Assembly: GCF_003369795.1 (NCBI RefSeq)
Contig: NZ_CP026730.1
Location: forward strand, 7,431,001 to 7,495,000
Length of the DNA stretch: 64,000 bases
Direction of reading: 5' to 3'
From: Streptomyces sp. CB09001
GTDB lineage: Bacteria > Actinomycetota > Actinomycetes > Streptomycetales > Streptomycetaceae
Part shown: piece by piece, positions 50,732-59,627 of the stretch
Position numbering within the stretch: position 1 is the stretch's first letter
How the letters are laid out: each line of letters begins with the position of its first letter
Translations under genes and position numbers: made by a program
Notes under the pieces: model-generated
Told to the model about the DNA's origin: nothing
The model's input: the letters and a program-made list of their open reading frames with translations, nothing else
Databases searched by the model: none

Positions 50732-51981
50732 GCGCCGCCCGACTGGCCTCCGCGTCGGCGGCGACCGCCCACCAGCGGCAGTGGTTCGCCGACCTCGGGA
50801 AGGAAGTCGCGGACGGCGGGCACCTCGCGCTGGTCAACGCCGACGCCCCCCAGGAGATCTTCCGCGCCATGGGCATCCCGTACGTCGTCAACCAGTGGTG
50901 GTCCTCGATCGTCACGGCCAAACGACGCGCCCAGGACTACCTCGGTCTCCTGCGCGAGCGGGGCTACCCCGACGACAGCGAGCAGTACAGCTCCATCCCC
51001 CTGGCCTCGGCCTTCGACCCGGACCCGGCGAACGCGCCCTGGGGCGGACTGCCCCGGCCCTCCATCGTCCTCGCGGAGACAACGGGCGACGCCTCCCGGA
51101 AGATCTTCGACATCTGGGACACCCAGCCCGGCGTCTCCTTCTACCCTCTGGAGAGCGCCGCCGAGAACGACGTCCCCACCCGCTGGTGGGAACTGATGCC
51201 ACGGGACTGGGAGCGGGCCGTCGGCAGCGACCGCCTGGACCTCATGACCGGCGAACTCGAAGGCCTCATCAGGTTCCTGGAGCAGACCACCGGCCGAGTC
51301 TTCTCCGAGACCCGCTTCGCCGAGGTCATGACCCTCGTCAACGAGCAGCAGGAGTGGAACCGCCGCACCCGCGACCTGATCGCCCGGGCACGTCCCTGCC
51401 CGCTGCCCGTCAACGACAGCATCCCCAGCGTGATGATCCCGCAGTGGCACCGCGGCACCACCTGGGCGCGCGACGCCGCCCGCGCCTTCCACGACGAGGT
51501 CGCCGAGCGCGTGTCCACCGGCATGTCCGTCGGCCCGGAGGAACGGGCCAGGCTCATGTGGATCGGCCGCGGGCTCTGGTTCGACCTCGACTTCTACCGG
51601 CGCTTCGAGGAGAGCCACGGCGCGGTGTTCGTCTGGTCCATGTACCTCGCGATCGCCGCCGACGGCTACCTGCGCTACGGCGGCGACCCGCTGCGCGCCC
51701 TCGCCGCCCGCTTCGCAGCCTTCTCCGACCAGCTCTACACGCCGCCCTGGTCGGCCGAGTGGTACGTGAAGGAGGCCCGCCTCCACGGCGTCGACGGCGT
51801 GGTGCACCTGGTCTCCGAGGACGCCCGGGGCAGCTACTTCACCACCCGTGCCCTCGAGGCCGCCGGCATCCCGGTGCTCGAACTGCACGCCGACAACGTG
51901 GACGCCCGCGGCGCCGACGGCGACGCGCTCACCCGCACCGTCGGCGACTGGCTCGACGGGCACGTCCTCGCCGCTGACTGA
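50728..51981 (+). CDS. Second 2-hydroxyacyl-CoA dehydratase-like subunit, no cluster Cys
   Basis: 417 residues. NADAPQEIFRAMGIPYVVNQ and the C-terminal AAGIPVLELHADNVDARGAD match HgdB-type subunits. The usual Cys positions are filled by Ser, Thr/Gly and acidic residues (EQYSSIPLAS, AETTGDASRK, SEDARGSYF). The only Cys is in RARPCPLPV, not at a cluster position. No ATPase activator (HgdC/FldI type) is present. Frame and codon use look intact, so it is probably functional in a changed way. Confidence 0.82.
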   Translation: MSAARLASASAATAHQRQWFADLGKEVADGGHLALVNADAPQEIFRAMGIPYVVNQWWSSIVTAKRRAQDYLGLLRERGYPDDSEQYSSIPLASAFDPDPANAPWGGLPRPSIVLAETTGDASRKIFDIWDTQPGVSFYPLESAAENDVPTRWWELMPRDWERAVGSDRLDLMTGELEGLIRFLEQTTGRVFSETRFAEVMTLVNEQQEWNRRTRDLIARARPCPLPVNDSIPSVMIPQWHRGTTWARDAARAFHDEVAERVSTGMSVGPEERARLMWIGRGLWFDLDFYRRFEESHGAVFVWSMYLAIAADGYLRYGGDPLRALAARFAAFSDQLYTPPWSAEWYVKEARLHGVDGVVHLVSEDARGSYFTTRALEAAGIPVLELHADNVDARGADGDALTRTVGDWLDGHVLAAD

Positions 51982-52003
51982 ACCGGCGCCGGCCCTGCGG
52001 AGG

Positions 52004-52261
52004 GTGCTCTCCGGGGCGCCGGCCGCCCGGTTCGTCGGTTCGCTCACCAACACGATCGTCGGCATCGCGCTGCCGACGATCGCCGGGGAGCTGGGCACCT
52101 CGGAGCGCGTGGCCGAACTGTCCGCCCAGGTCGCGGACTCCGTTCGGGCCTCCTGCACGGCGGGTCTCGCGCCCGTCCTCCTCGTGGCCGCACCGCTCGC
52201 GGCGGCCGCCCTCGCCGCCGTACTCCTGGTCCGCGAGACGCCGCTCGACGCGCGCGGGTAG
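52004..52261 (+). pseudogene. MFS transporter remnant
   Basis: 85 residues from GTG 52004. RFVGSLTNTIVGIALPTIAG resembles the first helix of a DHA2-type MFS pump. It is joined directly to a last-helix-like segment, APLAAAALAAVLLVRETPL. The 10 or more helices between are gone. Looks like an internal deletion derivative; could also be an unrelated two-helix protein. Confidence 0.5.
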
Positions 52262-52270
52262 TCTTCCGGA

Positions 52271-52314
52271 CCCCAAGGGCGCCGCAGGACGAGCGTCCGG
52301 CGGGGCCCTTGGGG
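52271..52314. terminator. Long terminator hairpin after the dehydratase operon
   Basis: CCCCAAGGGC (52271-52280) and GCCCTTGGGG (52305-52314) form a perfect 10-bp stem. The loop carries a further GCCG/CGGC pair. Lies between convergent genes. Confidence 0.75.
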
Positions 52315-52328
52315 CCGGGGTCGGCCGG

Positions 52329-53753
52329 TCAGCCGACGTAGGGGCGGTTGAAGACGGGCGGTCGGTAGTGCACGTAGCGGCCCGGCGTCTCCCCGGCCCG
52401 GCGGGCCAACCGGTTCAGGCCGTCCGGGGTGGCCGAGCCGGACCAGTGCCCGGTCCTCAGTCGCTCCGTCATCGCCGTGATCGCCGCGACCTGCTCGCCG
52501 GGCGTGAAACCGCAGTGCCCGACGGACCGCACGTAGCTCTGCCGCAGCAGCGCCGCCTTCCCGGCCGCGCGCGCCGCCTCTCCGTACGACTGCTGCTGGG
52601 CGACGGTGGAGATCTGGTCGCCGATCGGATTGACCGTGAGCACCGGGACCGCCAGGTCACCGTCGAAGACGATGCCCTTCTCCAGGTACGCCACCGCCGC
52701 CGGGTCGGCCCCGATCCTCGGCGCACGGGACAGGATCCCAAGGTCGGCGTGGAGGGCCAGGCCGGCACGGGCATACAGCTCCCGGACCGTGCGCCGCTGC
52801 TCCGGGCTCGCCGACGCGAACTGACGGGCGTAGTCGATGCCGGTGTTCCACGAGGGGTTGCCGCCCGCCAGCGTCTCGATGGCCCGCCGGCTGCTCATCG
52901 CCTGGCCGATGTACGGCTGCGCGCCGCCGGCGAGCGCCAGGTACATGCCCTCCTGCACGGCGTCCGCGTCGCCGGGATCGGGCATCGGCGTGGCCGCCCC
53001 GCCCGCGTCCAGGCCCCAGCCCGGCAACTGCCCGATCGCCGCGGCCAGCGCGATCCGGGCACGGCCCGCAGGGGTCTCCTGGGCCGAGGCCAGCGCCGAC
53101 CTCCAGGCCGCGGTGGCCCGTCCGGTGTCCGCGGGAATCTCCGTGACCGGCAGCGTACTGCCCGCGAAGAGCAGGTTCTTCAGCGTGAAGACGGTGTCCA
53201 GCTTCTGGTTCCACTGCCCTACGGCGCCGCCGAGACCACCGCAGAAGGGGACGGCGGCGTCGAAGACGCCGGGGTGGACCTGCGCGACGCCCGCCGACAC
53301 GAATCCGCCCATCGAGCGGCCGGAGGCGACGGCCCACCGGGGACGGCCGACGGCCTCCTCGAACCGCCCGAGGGCGGAGGCCTGGTTGTCGATGGCCTCG
53401 GCGATGCGCCAGCCGGTGACGTCGCGGGTGGTGCCGCCCACGGCGTAACCCCGCCCGGTGAGTTCCGCCGTCAGCGCCTCCTCGGCGGGGCGGCTCGCGA
53501 AGTCGAGGTCGACGATCACCACGCCGTTCCAGCGGTCGGGGACCACGAACCGGTACGGCGTGCCGTCGGCCAGCTCCCCTCCCGTACAGGTCACGTCGGC
53601 GGGGCTCCCTCCGGGACACGGCCCGGTGCCGCGCGGCGCGGCAGCCGCCGTCGGGGCGGCGAGCGCCGCCACTCCGACGGCAGCCAGGCACACGGCGACG
53701 GCGTCGCGCAGCCTTCGCGCTCCCTTCGTCCTTCTCCTCGTCACGACGCTCAC
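52329..53753 (-). CDS. Secreted alpha/beta hydrolase
   Basis: 474 residues. Signal peptide (AVAVCLAAVGVAALAAPTAA), then RFVVPDRWNGVVIVDLDF, nucleophile loop VASGRSMGGFVSAGVA (G-x-S-x-G) and SVGHCGFTPGEQ with the likely His. A late strand has VNPIGDQIS (Asp). It resembles uncharacterised Streptomyces esterases. The GTG at 53753 overlaps the stop of the upstream hydrolase (GTGA), so the two form an operon. Confidence 0.82.
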   Translation of the reverse strand: MSVVTRRRTKGARRLRDAVAVCLAAVGVAALAAPTAAAAPRGTGPCPGGSPADVTCTGGELADGTPYRFVVPDRWNGVVIVDLDFASRPAEEALTAELTGRGYAVGGTTRDVTGWRIAEAIDNQASALGRFEEAVGRPRWAVASGRSMGGFVSAGVAQVHPGVFDAAVPFCGGLGGAVGQWNQKLDTVFTLKNLLFAGSTLPVTEIPADTGRATAAWRSALASAQETPAGRARIALAAAIGQLPGWGLDAGGAATPMPDPGDADAVQEGMYLALAGGAQPYIGQAMSSRRAIETLAGGNPSWNTGIDYARQFASASPEQRRTVRELYARAGLALHADLGILSRAPRIGADPAAVAYLEKGIVFDGDLAVPVLTVNPIGDQISTVAQQQSYGEAARAAGKAALLRQSYVRSVGHCGFTPGEQVAAITAMTERLRTGHWSGSATPDGLNRLARRAGETPGRYVHYRPPVFNRPYVG

Positions 53754-55534
53754 CACGCGATCGGAAGGGTGATCGACGATGCGCGGGACGGCTCGCGGTG
53801 CACGGTGTACACGGGGGCCGGGCTCAGCTCGGTGCGGTCACTCTCGCGCACGTCGGCTCCGGTGACGGTCACCCGCAGCCGGTGCCCGGCGGGCACCACC
53901 GCGGAAAGGGGGAGCATGTCGAAGTCGACGCGTTCCGCGCGGCCCTCGGGCATGGGGTCGGCATCGTCGGCGTTGCCGCGGTGCCAGGGTGTGCCGAGCA
54001 CGTCGTAGGGCGCCCGCTGCGTGCCGCGCAGCGCGAGGCGGAGCCGACCGTCGGTGAGGATGCGTACCGTGCCGTCCGGGGCGACGTCGGAGAGGTAGGC
54101 GAAGACGTTGCCGTCGGGCGCGGTGGAGGACAGGCGCAGCGAGACTTCGGGGTGGCCGGTGAGTTCGGTGTCGTCCCGCAGCGGAGCCGTGGTGTAGGTC
54201 AGCCCCTTCTCGTCCTGGGGGCAGGTCTGCGCGAGCCCCACCGGCTCCGGGCAGCTCACCGAGTAGTCGACCCGGTAGGCGTCACCGGCGCCGTGGCCGC
54301 GTGGCCGTGAGCGGTCCAGTGTGCCGTCGTTGACCGAGTCGACGGTGCCGCTGCCGCCGCCGCCCAGGTAGTAGCGAGTCTGGCGGGCAGGCGGGTTCGG
54401 CGGCCACTGCCGGGCGTCGCGCCACCGTCCCGTGCCGTCGGACGAACCGGTGTAGTAGTGCAGCGGCGGCTCCTGCATGATGCCGTTGTCGACGCCCTTG
54501 AGCCAGTAGTCGAAGAACCGGTGCCGCTCGGCGACGATGTCGAAGCCCTCGTTGCCGCAGTGCGGCCACGGGCCGACGAGAACCTTGTGCGGGTTCGACA
54601 AGGTCGCCGCGCTGACCAGACTCTCCTTGCGGAAGTCGTCCTCCCAGCCGTCGAAGCTGTAGACGGGGACGCCGGAGCGCTCGATCGCGTCCCGGTAGGT
54701 GGCGACGCTGTACTCGAGCCACGGCCGCGTGCCGACCGAGGCGACCTCGCTGTCCCGGTAGGGGGCCGCCCGCCACATGTCCTTCAGGGAAGTGTTCGCC
54801 CGGTGCTCCTCCACCGCCCGACGAAGCAGCGCGCCGTCCCCGTCCGCGTCGACCGGCAGGTTGCGCAGGTCTTCCGCAGGCGTGCGGTTGGGCCCCACAC
54901 CCCAGTTGGCCCTGATCCCGCCCCGCTGGAAGGCGTCGTACTTGTGGAAGGAGTAGTTGCCCGCGAAGACGGCCTTGAGGTGGGGTGCGCCCACGGTCGC
55001 CGCCTGCATCGCCGCGTCGCCCGTGTTGGAGCAGCCGAACACGCCCACCTGGCCGTCGCTCCAGGGCTGTGCGGCCAGCCATTCGGTGACGTCGTAGGCG
55101 TCGGACGCCTCCGTGCGGGAGTGATAGCCCGTCATGGTGCCGAAGGAGGCGCCGTTGCCCCGGCGGTCGACGAACGCCACCGTGTAGCCGTACTTGGTGA
55201 GTTCGGCCATGCCGCTGGTGACCCCGCGCAGGTCGACCGAGCCGTCCTCGGCGCGCGAGGCCCTGCTCAACTGGTGCTCCCACAGCACCGGGAAGGGACG
55301 CTCGACCGCCTTGCCGTTCACGGCAGGACGGTAGAGGTCGACGGCGAGCCGGGTGCCGTCCCGAGTGGGCAGGTACCGCGAGGTGCGCACCCACTCGTCG
55401 TAGAGCACGGGGGCGTAGCCGGCGTACTCACCTGGCCGGGACACCCGTTCGGGTGGGCCCGCCACAGCTGGTGCTCCGGCGGCGGCGGTGACCAAGAGCG
55501 CCGTGAGCGCGGTCGTCAACCGTTTCAGTCTCAC
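53750..55534 (-). CDS. Secreted CocE/NonD X-Pro dipeptidyl-peptidase-like hydrolase
   Basis: 594 residues with a signal peptide (LTTALTALLVTAAAGAPAVA). The peptidase S15 core has VDRRGNGASFGTMTGYHSRT, nucleophile GVFGCSNTGDAAM (G-C-S-N-T-G), FDGWEDDFRKE (Asp) and GPWPHCGNEG (His). A C-terminal jelly-roll follows (HPEVSLRLSSTAPDGNVFAY). Cocaine-esterase-like acyl hydrolase. GTG start at 55534. Unlinked in function to the zincophore genes upstream. Confidence 0.88.
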   Translation of the reverse strand: MRLKRLTTALTALLVTAAAGAPAVAGPPERVSRPGEYAGYAPVLYDEWVRTSRYLPTRDGTRLAVDLYRPAVNGKAVERPFPVLWEHQLSRASRAEDGSVDLRGVTSGMAELTKYGYTVAFVDRRGNGASFGTMTGYHSRTEASDAYDVTEWLAAQPWSDGQVGVFGCSNTGDAAMQAATVGAPHLKAVFAGNYSFHKYDAFQRGGIRANWGVGPNRTPAEDLRNLPVDADGDGALLRRAVEEHRANTSLKDMWRAAPYRDSEVASVGTRPWLEYSVATYRDAIERSGVPVYSFDGWEDDFRKESLVSAATLSNPHKVLVGPWPHCGNEGFDIVAERHRFFDYWLKGVDNGIMQEPPLHYYTGSSDGTGRWRDARQWPPNPPARQTRYYLGGGGSGTVDSVNDGTLDRSRPRGHGAGDAYRVDYSVSCPEPVGLAQTCPQDEKGLTYTTAPLRDDTELTGHPEVSLRLSSTAPDGNVFAYLSDVAPDGTVRILTDGRLRLALRGTQRAPYDVLGTPWHRGNADDADPMPEGRAERVDFDMLPLSAVVPAGHRLRVTVTGADVRESDRTELSPAPVYTVHREPSRASSITLPIAW

Positions 55535-55892
55535 TGTCCGACCTCTCTGTCCAGGTTCCTGAGAACCGGTGCGGGTCTCTGGCGTGGAACACGCGGAACA
55601 GGGTGGTCGTCTTCAAAGTCGTCCGTCAATGAGACTGTCGCCTAATTTTCTCGGCGGGGCGGTCGAATCGAGCCTCGCCCCTTCTGGCGATTCCAGCGTT
55701 GTTCAGGAAGTTTGATCTGTTTTGATCGACATTTCGACATCCTGACGGTCGTCTTTCTGTCTCCTGTGTGGCGATGGCTGGGCAGGAGAGGGCTCGACGG
55801 TGCGGACTGATGGTTGAAGATGAATGTCGTTTTCTATTAACGTCTGGGCATCGCGTGTCGGCCGCGCCCGCGGCTGCAGGGGAGGGGCCCTC
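55535..55892. other. 358-bp divergent gap before the coelibactin-type locus
   Basis: No gene seen. It is AT-richer than the rest and holds the Zur-like box (55816-55834) and probably both promoters. Confidence 0.6.
55816..55834. promoter_or_regulatory. Candidate Zur box upstream of ferredoxin
   Basis: GAAGATGAATGTCGTTTTC: arms GAAGATGA and TCGTTTTC (6 of 8 complementary) around a 3-nt spacer, the same spacing as the stronger box at 63072-63094. It lies 59 bp before the ferredoxin start. Matches the idea that Zur represses this cluster in S. coelicolor. Confidence 0.5.
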
Positions 55893-56114
55893 ATGACCTT
55901 GGCAGGCCAGGCGTTCGGATCCGGGAGAGTCGGCGCCGAGCGGGACCGGTGTGTCGGGGCGGGGCAGTGTGTCCTCGCCGCGCCGGGTGTCTTCGACCAG
56001 GACGAGGAGGACGGGCTCGTGCGCGTGCTCGCCGAGAGGCCCTCCGCTGCCGAGTCGGACGCCGTGCGTGCGGCCGTGCGGGCCTGCCCGTCCGGAGCGC
56101 TCACTCTTCGGTAG
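55893..56114 (+). CDS. Small [3Fe-4S]/[4Fe-4S] ferredoxin
   Basis: 73 residues. Cys pattern ERDRCVGAGQCVLAAPGVF, then VRACPSGALTL. Three Cys plus a Gly/Ala at the fourth place is typical of 3Fe-4S ferredoxins that serve P450s. First gene of the zincophore locus; the P450 or reductase partner is probably downstream of the window. GGAGGGG site. Confidence 0.88.
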   Translation: MTLAGQAFGSGRVGAERDRCVGAGQCVLAAPGVFDQDEEDGLVRVLAERPSAAESDAVRAAVRACPSGALTLR

Positions 56115-56131
56115 CCCCGCGCGGGCCGCCC

Positions 56132-56161
56132 GCCTTCCGGCCTCCTGCCTTCCGGCCTCCC
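56132..56161. repeat. 15-bp tandem repeat, two units
   Basis: GCCTTCCGGCCTCCT (56132-56146) then the same string ending in C (56147-56161), followed by GCCTCGTCCTCCC. A pyrimidine tract upstream of the SBP gene, similar in kind to the 7-bp repeats at 29689. Confidence 0.7.
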
Positions 56162-56242
56162 GCCTCGTCCTCCCGCCTCACTTCACGCGCCGCAGGCGTC
56201 GCGCGGCGCCCGGTTCAGCTCAGCAGAACGTCAAGGAGAAGC

Positions 56243-57829
56243 ATGTCCAGACAGATCGATCGCCGTGCCTTCCTCCGTCGCGGCGCGGCGGGCGCCGCGG
56301 CTCTCGCGGTGGGACCCGGCCTGTTGGCGGCGTGCTCCACCGACGAGCCCGGCTCCGCGGGAAAGCCCGGAACGGGGTCCTCGCCCCGATCCGGTGGCAC
56401 GCTCCGCGCCGCCTTCGTCGGCGGCGGTGCCTCCGAGACCCTCGACTTCTTCAACGGCCCCTCCGCACTGGACCTCGTGCGGGCCCGGGCCTGGCACGGC
56501 ACCCTGGGAAACCTCGATCCCACCGGTCCCGACGGGGTGCGTTACGGCGTGCTCAAGGGGATCGACATCGCCGACGACCTGTCGGCCTACACGCTGCACG
56601 TGCGGCCCGGCGTCCGCTTCACCGACGGCTCCCGGCTGACCTCCGCCGACATCCTGCACTCGCTCAGCGCCCTCGCGGCCCGGAGCAAACTGCCCGTCTA
56701 CCGGCTCGCCGCCGCCAACTTCGACCTCGCGCGCGCCAAGGCTGACGGCGACCTGAAGGTCGTACTGCCCACCCTGCGGCCCATCGCCGACGGCCGGCTG
56801 ATCCTCTGCCAGGGCAACTTCCTCGTCGTCAAGGACGGCACCAAGGACTTCCGCGAGTCCATGCCCAGCTGCGGCCCCTTCCGGCTGACCGAATTCACGG
56901 CCGGCCAGGGCTCGGCGTTCGAGCGCTACGACGACCACTACGGTCACGTCCCCCACCTCGACGGCCTGGAGCTGCGGTCCATCGCGGACTCCACGGCCAG
57001 GGCGGGGGCGCTCACCGGCGGCGCGGTCGACTTCGCCCACGACCTCTCGCCCGTCACCGCGCGCACCCTCGCGGACGACGCGAAGGTCGAACTGGCCCCC
57101 ACGAAGAGCCCCTACCTGGTCGGTCTCTCCTTCCAGCTGAACATGAGCGCCGAGCCCTTCGACGACCCGCGGGTCAGGGAGGCGTTCAAACTCGCGGTCG
57201 ACCGCGAGGCCATGGTGAAGACCGTCTTCTACGGCAACGCGGAGACCGGCAACGACCTGCCCTCCCTCGGCTTCCCCGACTACGCCGACGGCATCCCCCA
57301 GCGCGCCCACGATCCCGAGCGGGCCCGCGCCCTCCTCGAGGAGGCCGGTGCCGACGGGGTGAAGGTCGAACTGACCACCGGCCCCGAGACGCCGGGCATG
57401 GTGGAGATGGCCACCCTCTTCGTCGAGGACCTGAAGAAGATCGGCGTGCGGGCGTCCGTCCGTGAGCTGCCCCCGGGCCAGCTCTACGCCGACTTCCCCG
57501 CGTACTCGGCACTGCCGCTGGCCGGCTCGTACCAGATGCCCATTCCCGCCCTGTCCACCTACCAGATGAACACGGCGGGCGGATCGCCGTCCGCGTTCGG
57601 CTGGAAGAGGTCCGAGACCGACGCCCTCGTGGCCAAGGCGCGCGCCGAGCGCGACCCGGAGCGGGCGAGGGAACTGGGCACGCAGGCCCAGCGCACGCGT
57701 TGGGACGAGGGCAACCAGGTGGTGCCGGTCTTCAAGCCGAACCTGAACGCCCAGGCCAAGGGGGTCGACGGGATACCCGACGACCTCTTCGAACAGTTTC
57801 CCGGCTTCTCCCGGGCGTCGCTGGCGTGA
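56243..57829 (+). CDS. Tat lipoprotein, peptide-type ABC substrate-binding protein
   Basis: 528 residues. Twin-arginine signal DRRAFLRRGAAG, lipobox LLAAC. SBP_bac_5 (DppA/OppA) fold: LHVRPGVRFTDGSRLTSADI, DDPRVREAFKLAVDREAMV and PVFKPNLNAQAKGVDG. Likely binds the metal-loaded peptide siderophore. AAGGAGAA site. Confidence 0.87.
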   Translation: MSRQIDRRAFLRRGAAGAAALAVGPGLLAACSTDEPGSAGKPGTGSSPRSGGTLRAAFVGGGASETLDFFNGPSALDLVRARAWHGTLGNLDPTGPDGVRYGVLKGIDIADDLSAYTLHVRPGVRFTDGSRLTSADILHSLSALAARSKLPVYRLAAANFDLARAKADGDLKVVLPTLRPIADGRLILCQGNFLVVKDGTKDFRESMPSCGPFRLTEFTAGQGSAFERYDDHYGHVPHLDGLELRSIADSTARAGALTGGAVDFAHDLSPVTARTLADDAKVELAPTKSPYLVGLSFQLNMSAEPFDDPRVREAFKLAVDREAMVKTVFYGNAETGNDLPSLGFPDYADGIPQRAHDPERARALLEEAGADGVKVELTTGPETPGMVEMATLFVEDLKKIGVRASVRELPPGQLYADFPAYSALPLAGSYQMPIPALSTYQMNTAGGSPSAFGWKRSETDALVAKARAERDPERARELGTQAQRTRWDEGNQVVPVFKPNLNAQAKGVDGIPDDLFEQFPGFSRASLA

Positions 57830-58776
57830 ACCTGCTCGCCTTCGCGGCCCGTCGCCTCGCGGGGGCCGCCGTCCTGCTCGTCCTGCTGTCGGCCGCGGTC
57901 TTCGCCGCCACGGCGGTCCTTCCCGGAGACGCCGTCAGCGCGGTCGCCGGCGTGGACGCCTCCGAGGCGCAACGCGCCGAGGTCCGGGCCGGACTCGGGC
58001 TGGACCGGCCCGCCGTCGCACGGTACGCCGACTGGGCGGCGGGCGCGGTCCGGGGGGACCTGGGCCGCGGCTTCGTGGGGGAGCGGCCGGTCGCCGACGT
58101 CCTTGCCACCCGCCTGCCCAACAGCCTGCTCCTCGCCGGACTGACCCTCGCGGTCACCGCGCCGCTCGCCACGCTGCTCGGCCTGTGGACGGGGCTGCGC
58201 GGCGGCGTCGCCGACCGGGTCGTCTCGACGTCCGCCCAGATCCTGGCCGCCATACCGGAGTTCGTCGTCGCCGCACTGCTCGTCGCCGTACTGGCGGTGT
58301 GGCTGGAGGTGCTGCCGCGTGTCTCGGTCATCCCCCTGGGAGGCACCCCGCTCGACGTCCCGCACGCGCTGGTGCTGCCCGTACTGACGCTCAGTGCGGT
58401 CGGCCTGGCGGTGGCCACCAGACTGCTGCGGGCCTCCGTCGCGGACACCGCGGCCACACCGTACTGCGAAGCCGCACGGCTCAACGGCGTGCGGGGCGTG
58501 CGACTCGCGGTACGCCACATCCTGCCCAACGCGGCCGGGCCGGCCGTGCAGGCGCTCACCCTCACCACGGGGGCCCTGGTCGGCTCCGCGGTGGTGGTGG
58601 AGAACGTCTTCGACTACCCGGGCATCGGCCGGGAGCTGCAACTGGCCGTCGCGGCACGGGACGTACCGATGGTGCAGGGCATCGCCACCGCCCTGGTCGC
58701 GGTGATGCTCGCGGTGCTGCTGCTGGGCGACGTCTGCGCACGTCTGCTGGGAGCACGGGAGGGGCACGGCCGATGA
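57826..58776 (+). CDS. Peptide-type ABC permease (DppB-like)
   Basis: 316 residues, about six membrane helices. EAARLNGVRGVRLAVRHILP (EAA loop) and VENVFDYPGIGRELQLAVAA. GTG overlaps the SBP stop (GTGA). Pairs with the next permease. Confidence 0.87.
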   Translation: MNLLAFAARRLAGAAVLLVLLSAAVFAATAVLPGDAVSAVAGVDASEAQRAEVRAGLGLDRPAVARYADWAAGAVRGDLGRGFVGERPVADVLATRLPNSLLLAGLTLAVTAPLATLLGLWTGLRGGVADRVVSTSAQILAAIPEFVVAALLVAVLAVWLEVLPRVSVIPLGGTPLDVPHALVLPVLTLSAVGLAVATRLLRASVADTAATPYCEAARLNGVRGVRLAVRHILPNAAGPAVQALTLTTGALVGSAVVVENVFDYPGIGRELQLAVAARDVPMVQGIATALVAVMLAVLLLGDVCARLLGAREGHGR

Positions 58777-59627
58777 CTACGGTGCTGACACCACCGCGGA
58801 GGCGGGCACGGACGACCCGCACCGTCGGGCGCCGGCGACCGCCGCTGCTCACCGGGGCCCTCACGCTGTTCGTACTCCTCCTCGCCCTCCTGGGGCCGCT
58901 GGTCGCGCCGCACAGCCCCACCGCGCAGCTCGCCGCGCCCTTCCAGCAGCCGGACGGGCAGTTCCTCCTCGGCACCGACGTGCTGGGCAGGGACGTGGCG
59001 AGCCGGGTCCTGGGCGGCGGCCGCACCATCGTTCTCACCGCGCTGGCGGGAACGGCCGCGGCCGGCGCCGTCGGAATCGCCGCCGGAGTCCTGGCGGCCA
59101 TGGTCTCCCGTCGACTGGGCGACCTGACGGTCCGCTGTGTGGACGCCCTCGCCGTGCTCCCCGCCCTCCTGGTCGTCCTCGTGCTGGCCGCCGGTTTCCC
59201 CGGCAGCGACGCCGCCCTCGTCGCGGCCGTCGCCCTGGCCACCGCCCCCTTCTCCACCCGGGTGCTGCGAGCCGCTGCGGACACGGTGCTGCACAGCGGG
59301 TACGTCGAGGCGGCCCTGGCCCGGGGCGACTCCCGCAGGGCCGTGCTGCGCCACGACGTGCTGCCCAACATCGCCGGACCGGCCCTCATGGACACGGCGC
59401 TGCGCCTGGTCGCCTCCCTGCACCTCACCGCCACCGCGGGCTTCCTCGGCCTCGGACGGGGAGGAGCGGCACCCGACTGGGGACGCATGGTGAGCGAGAA
59501 CGCCCCCGGCGCGACACTGGCCGCCGCGCCCTTCCTCGCGCCCGCCCTGCTGCTCGTACTGCTGTCCGTCTGCGTCGGTCTGCTGGCCGGACGACTGGCG
59601 GACACGGTGGGGAAGGGAGCCGCATGA
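58773..59627 (+). CDS. Peptide-type ABC permease (DppC-like)
   Basis: 284 residues. Cytoplasmic basic N-terminus, then LLALLGPLVAPHSPTAQLAA, LGTDVLGRDVASRVLGGGRT and the EAA loop ARGDSRRAVLRHDVLPNIAG. DppC class. ATG overlaps the previous stop (ATGA). Confidence 0.87.
   Translation: MTTVLTPPRRRARTTRTVGRRRPPLLTGALTLFVLLLALLGPLVAPHSPTAQLAAPFQQPDGQFLLGTDVLGRDVASRVLGGGRTIVLTALAGTAAAGAVGIAAGVLAAMVSRRLGDLTVRCVDALAVLPALLVVLVLAAGFPGSDAALVAAVALATAPFSTRVLRAAADTVLHSGYVEAALARGDSRRAVLRHDVLPNIAGPALMDTALRLVASLHLTATAGFLGLGRGGAAPDWGRMVSENAPGATLAAAPFLAPALLLVLLSVCVGLLAGRLADTVGKGAA

Noticed and set aside
49580-51981. Dehydratase pair as pseudogenes
   Set aside because: Frames are full length, coupled by ATGA, with normal codon use and a good ribosome-binding site; loss of Cys looks like divergence rather than decay.
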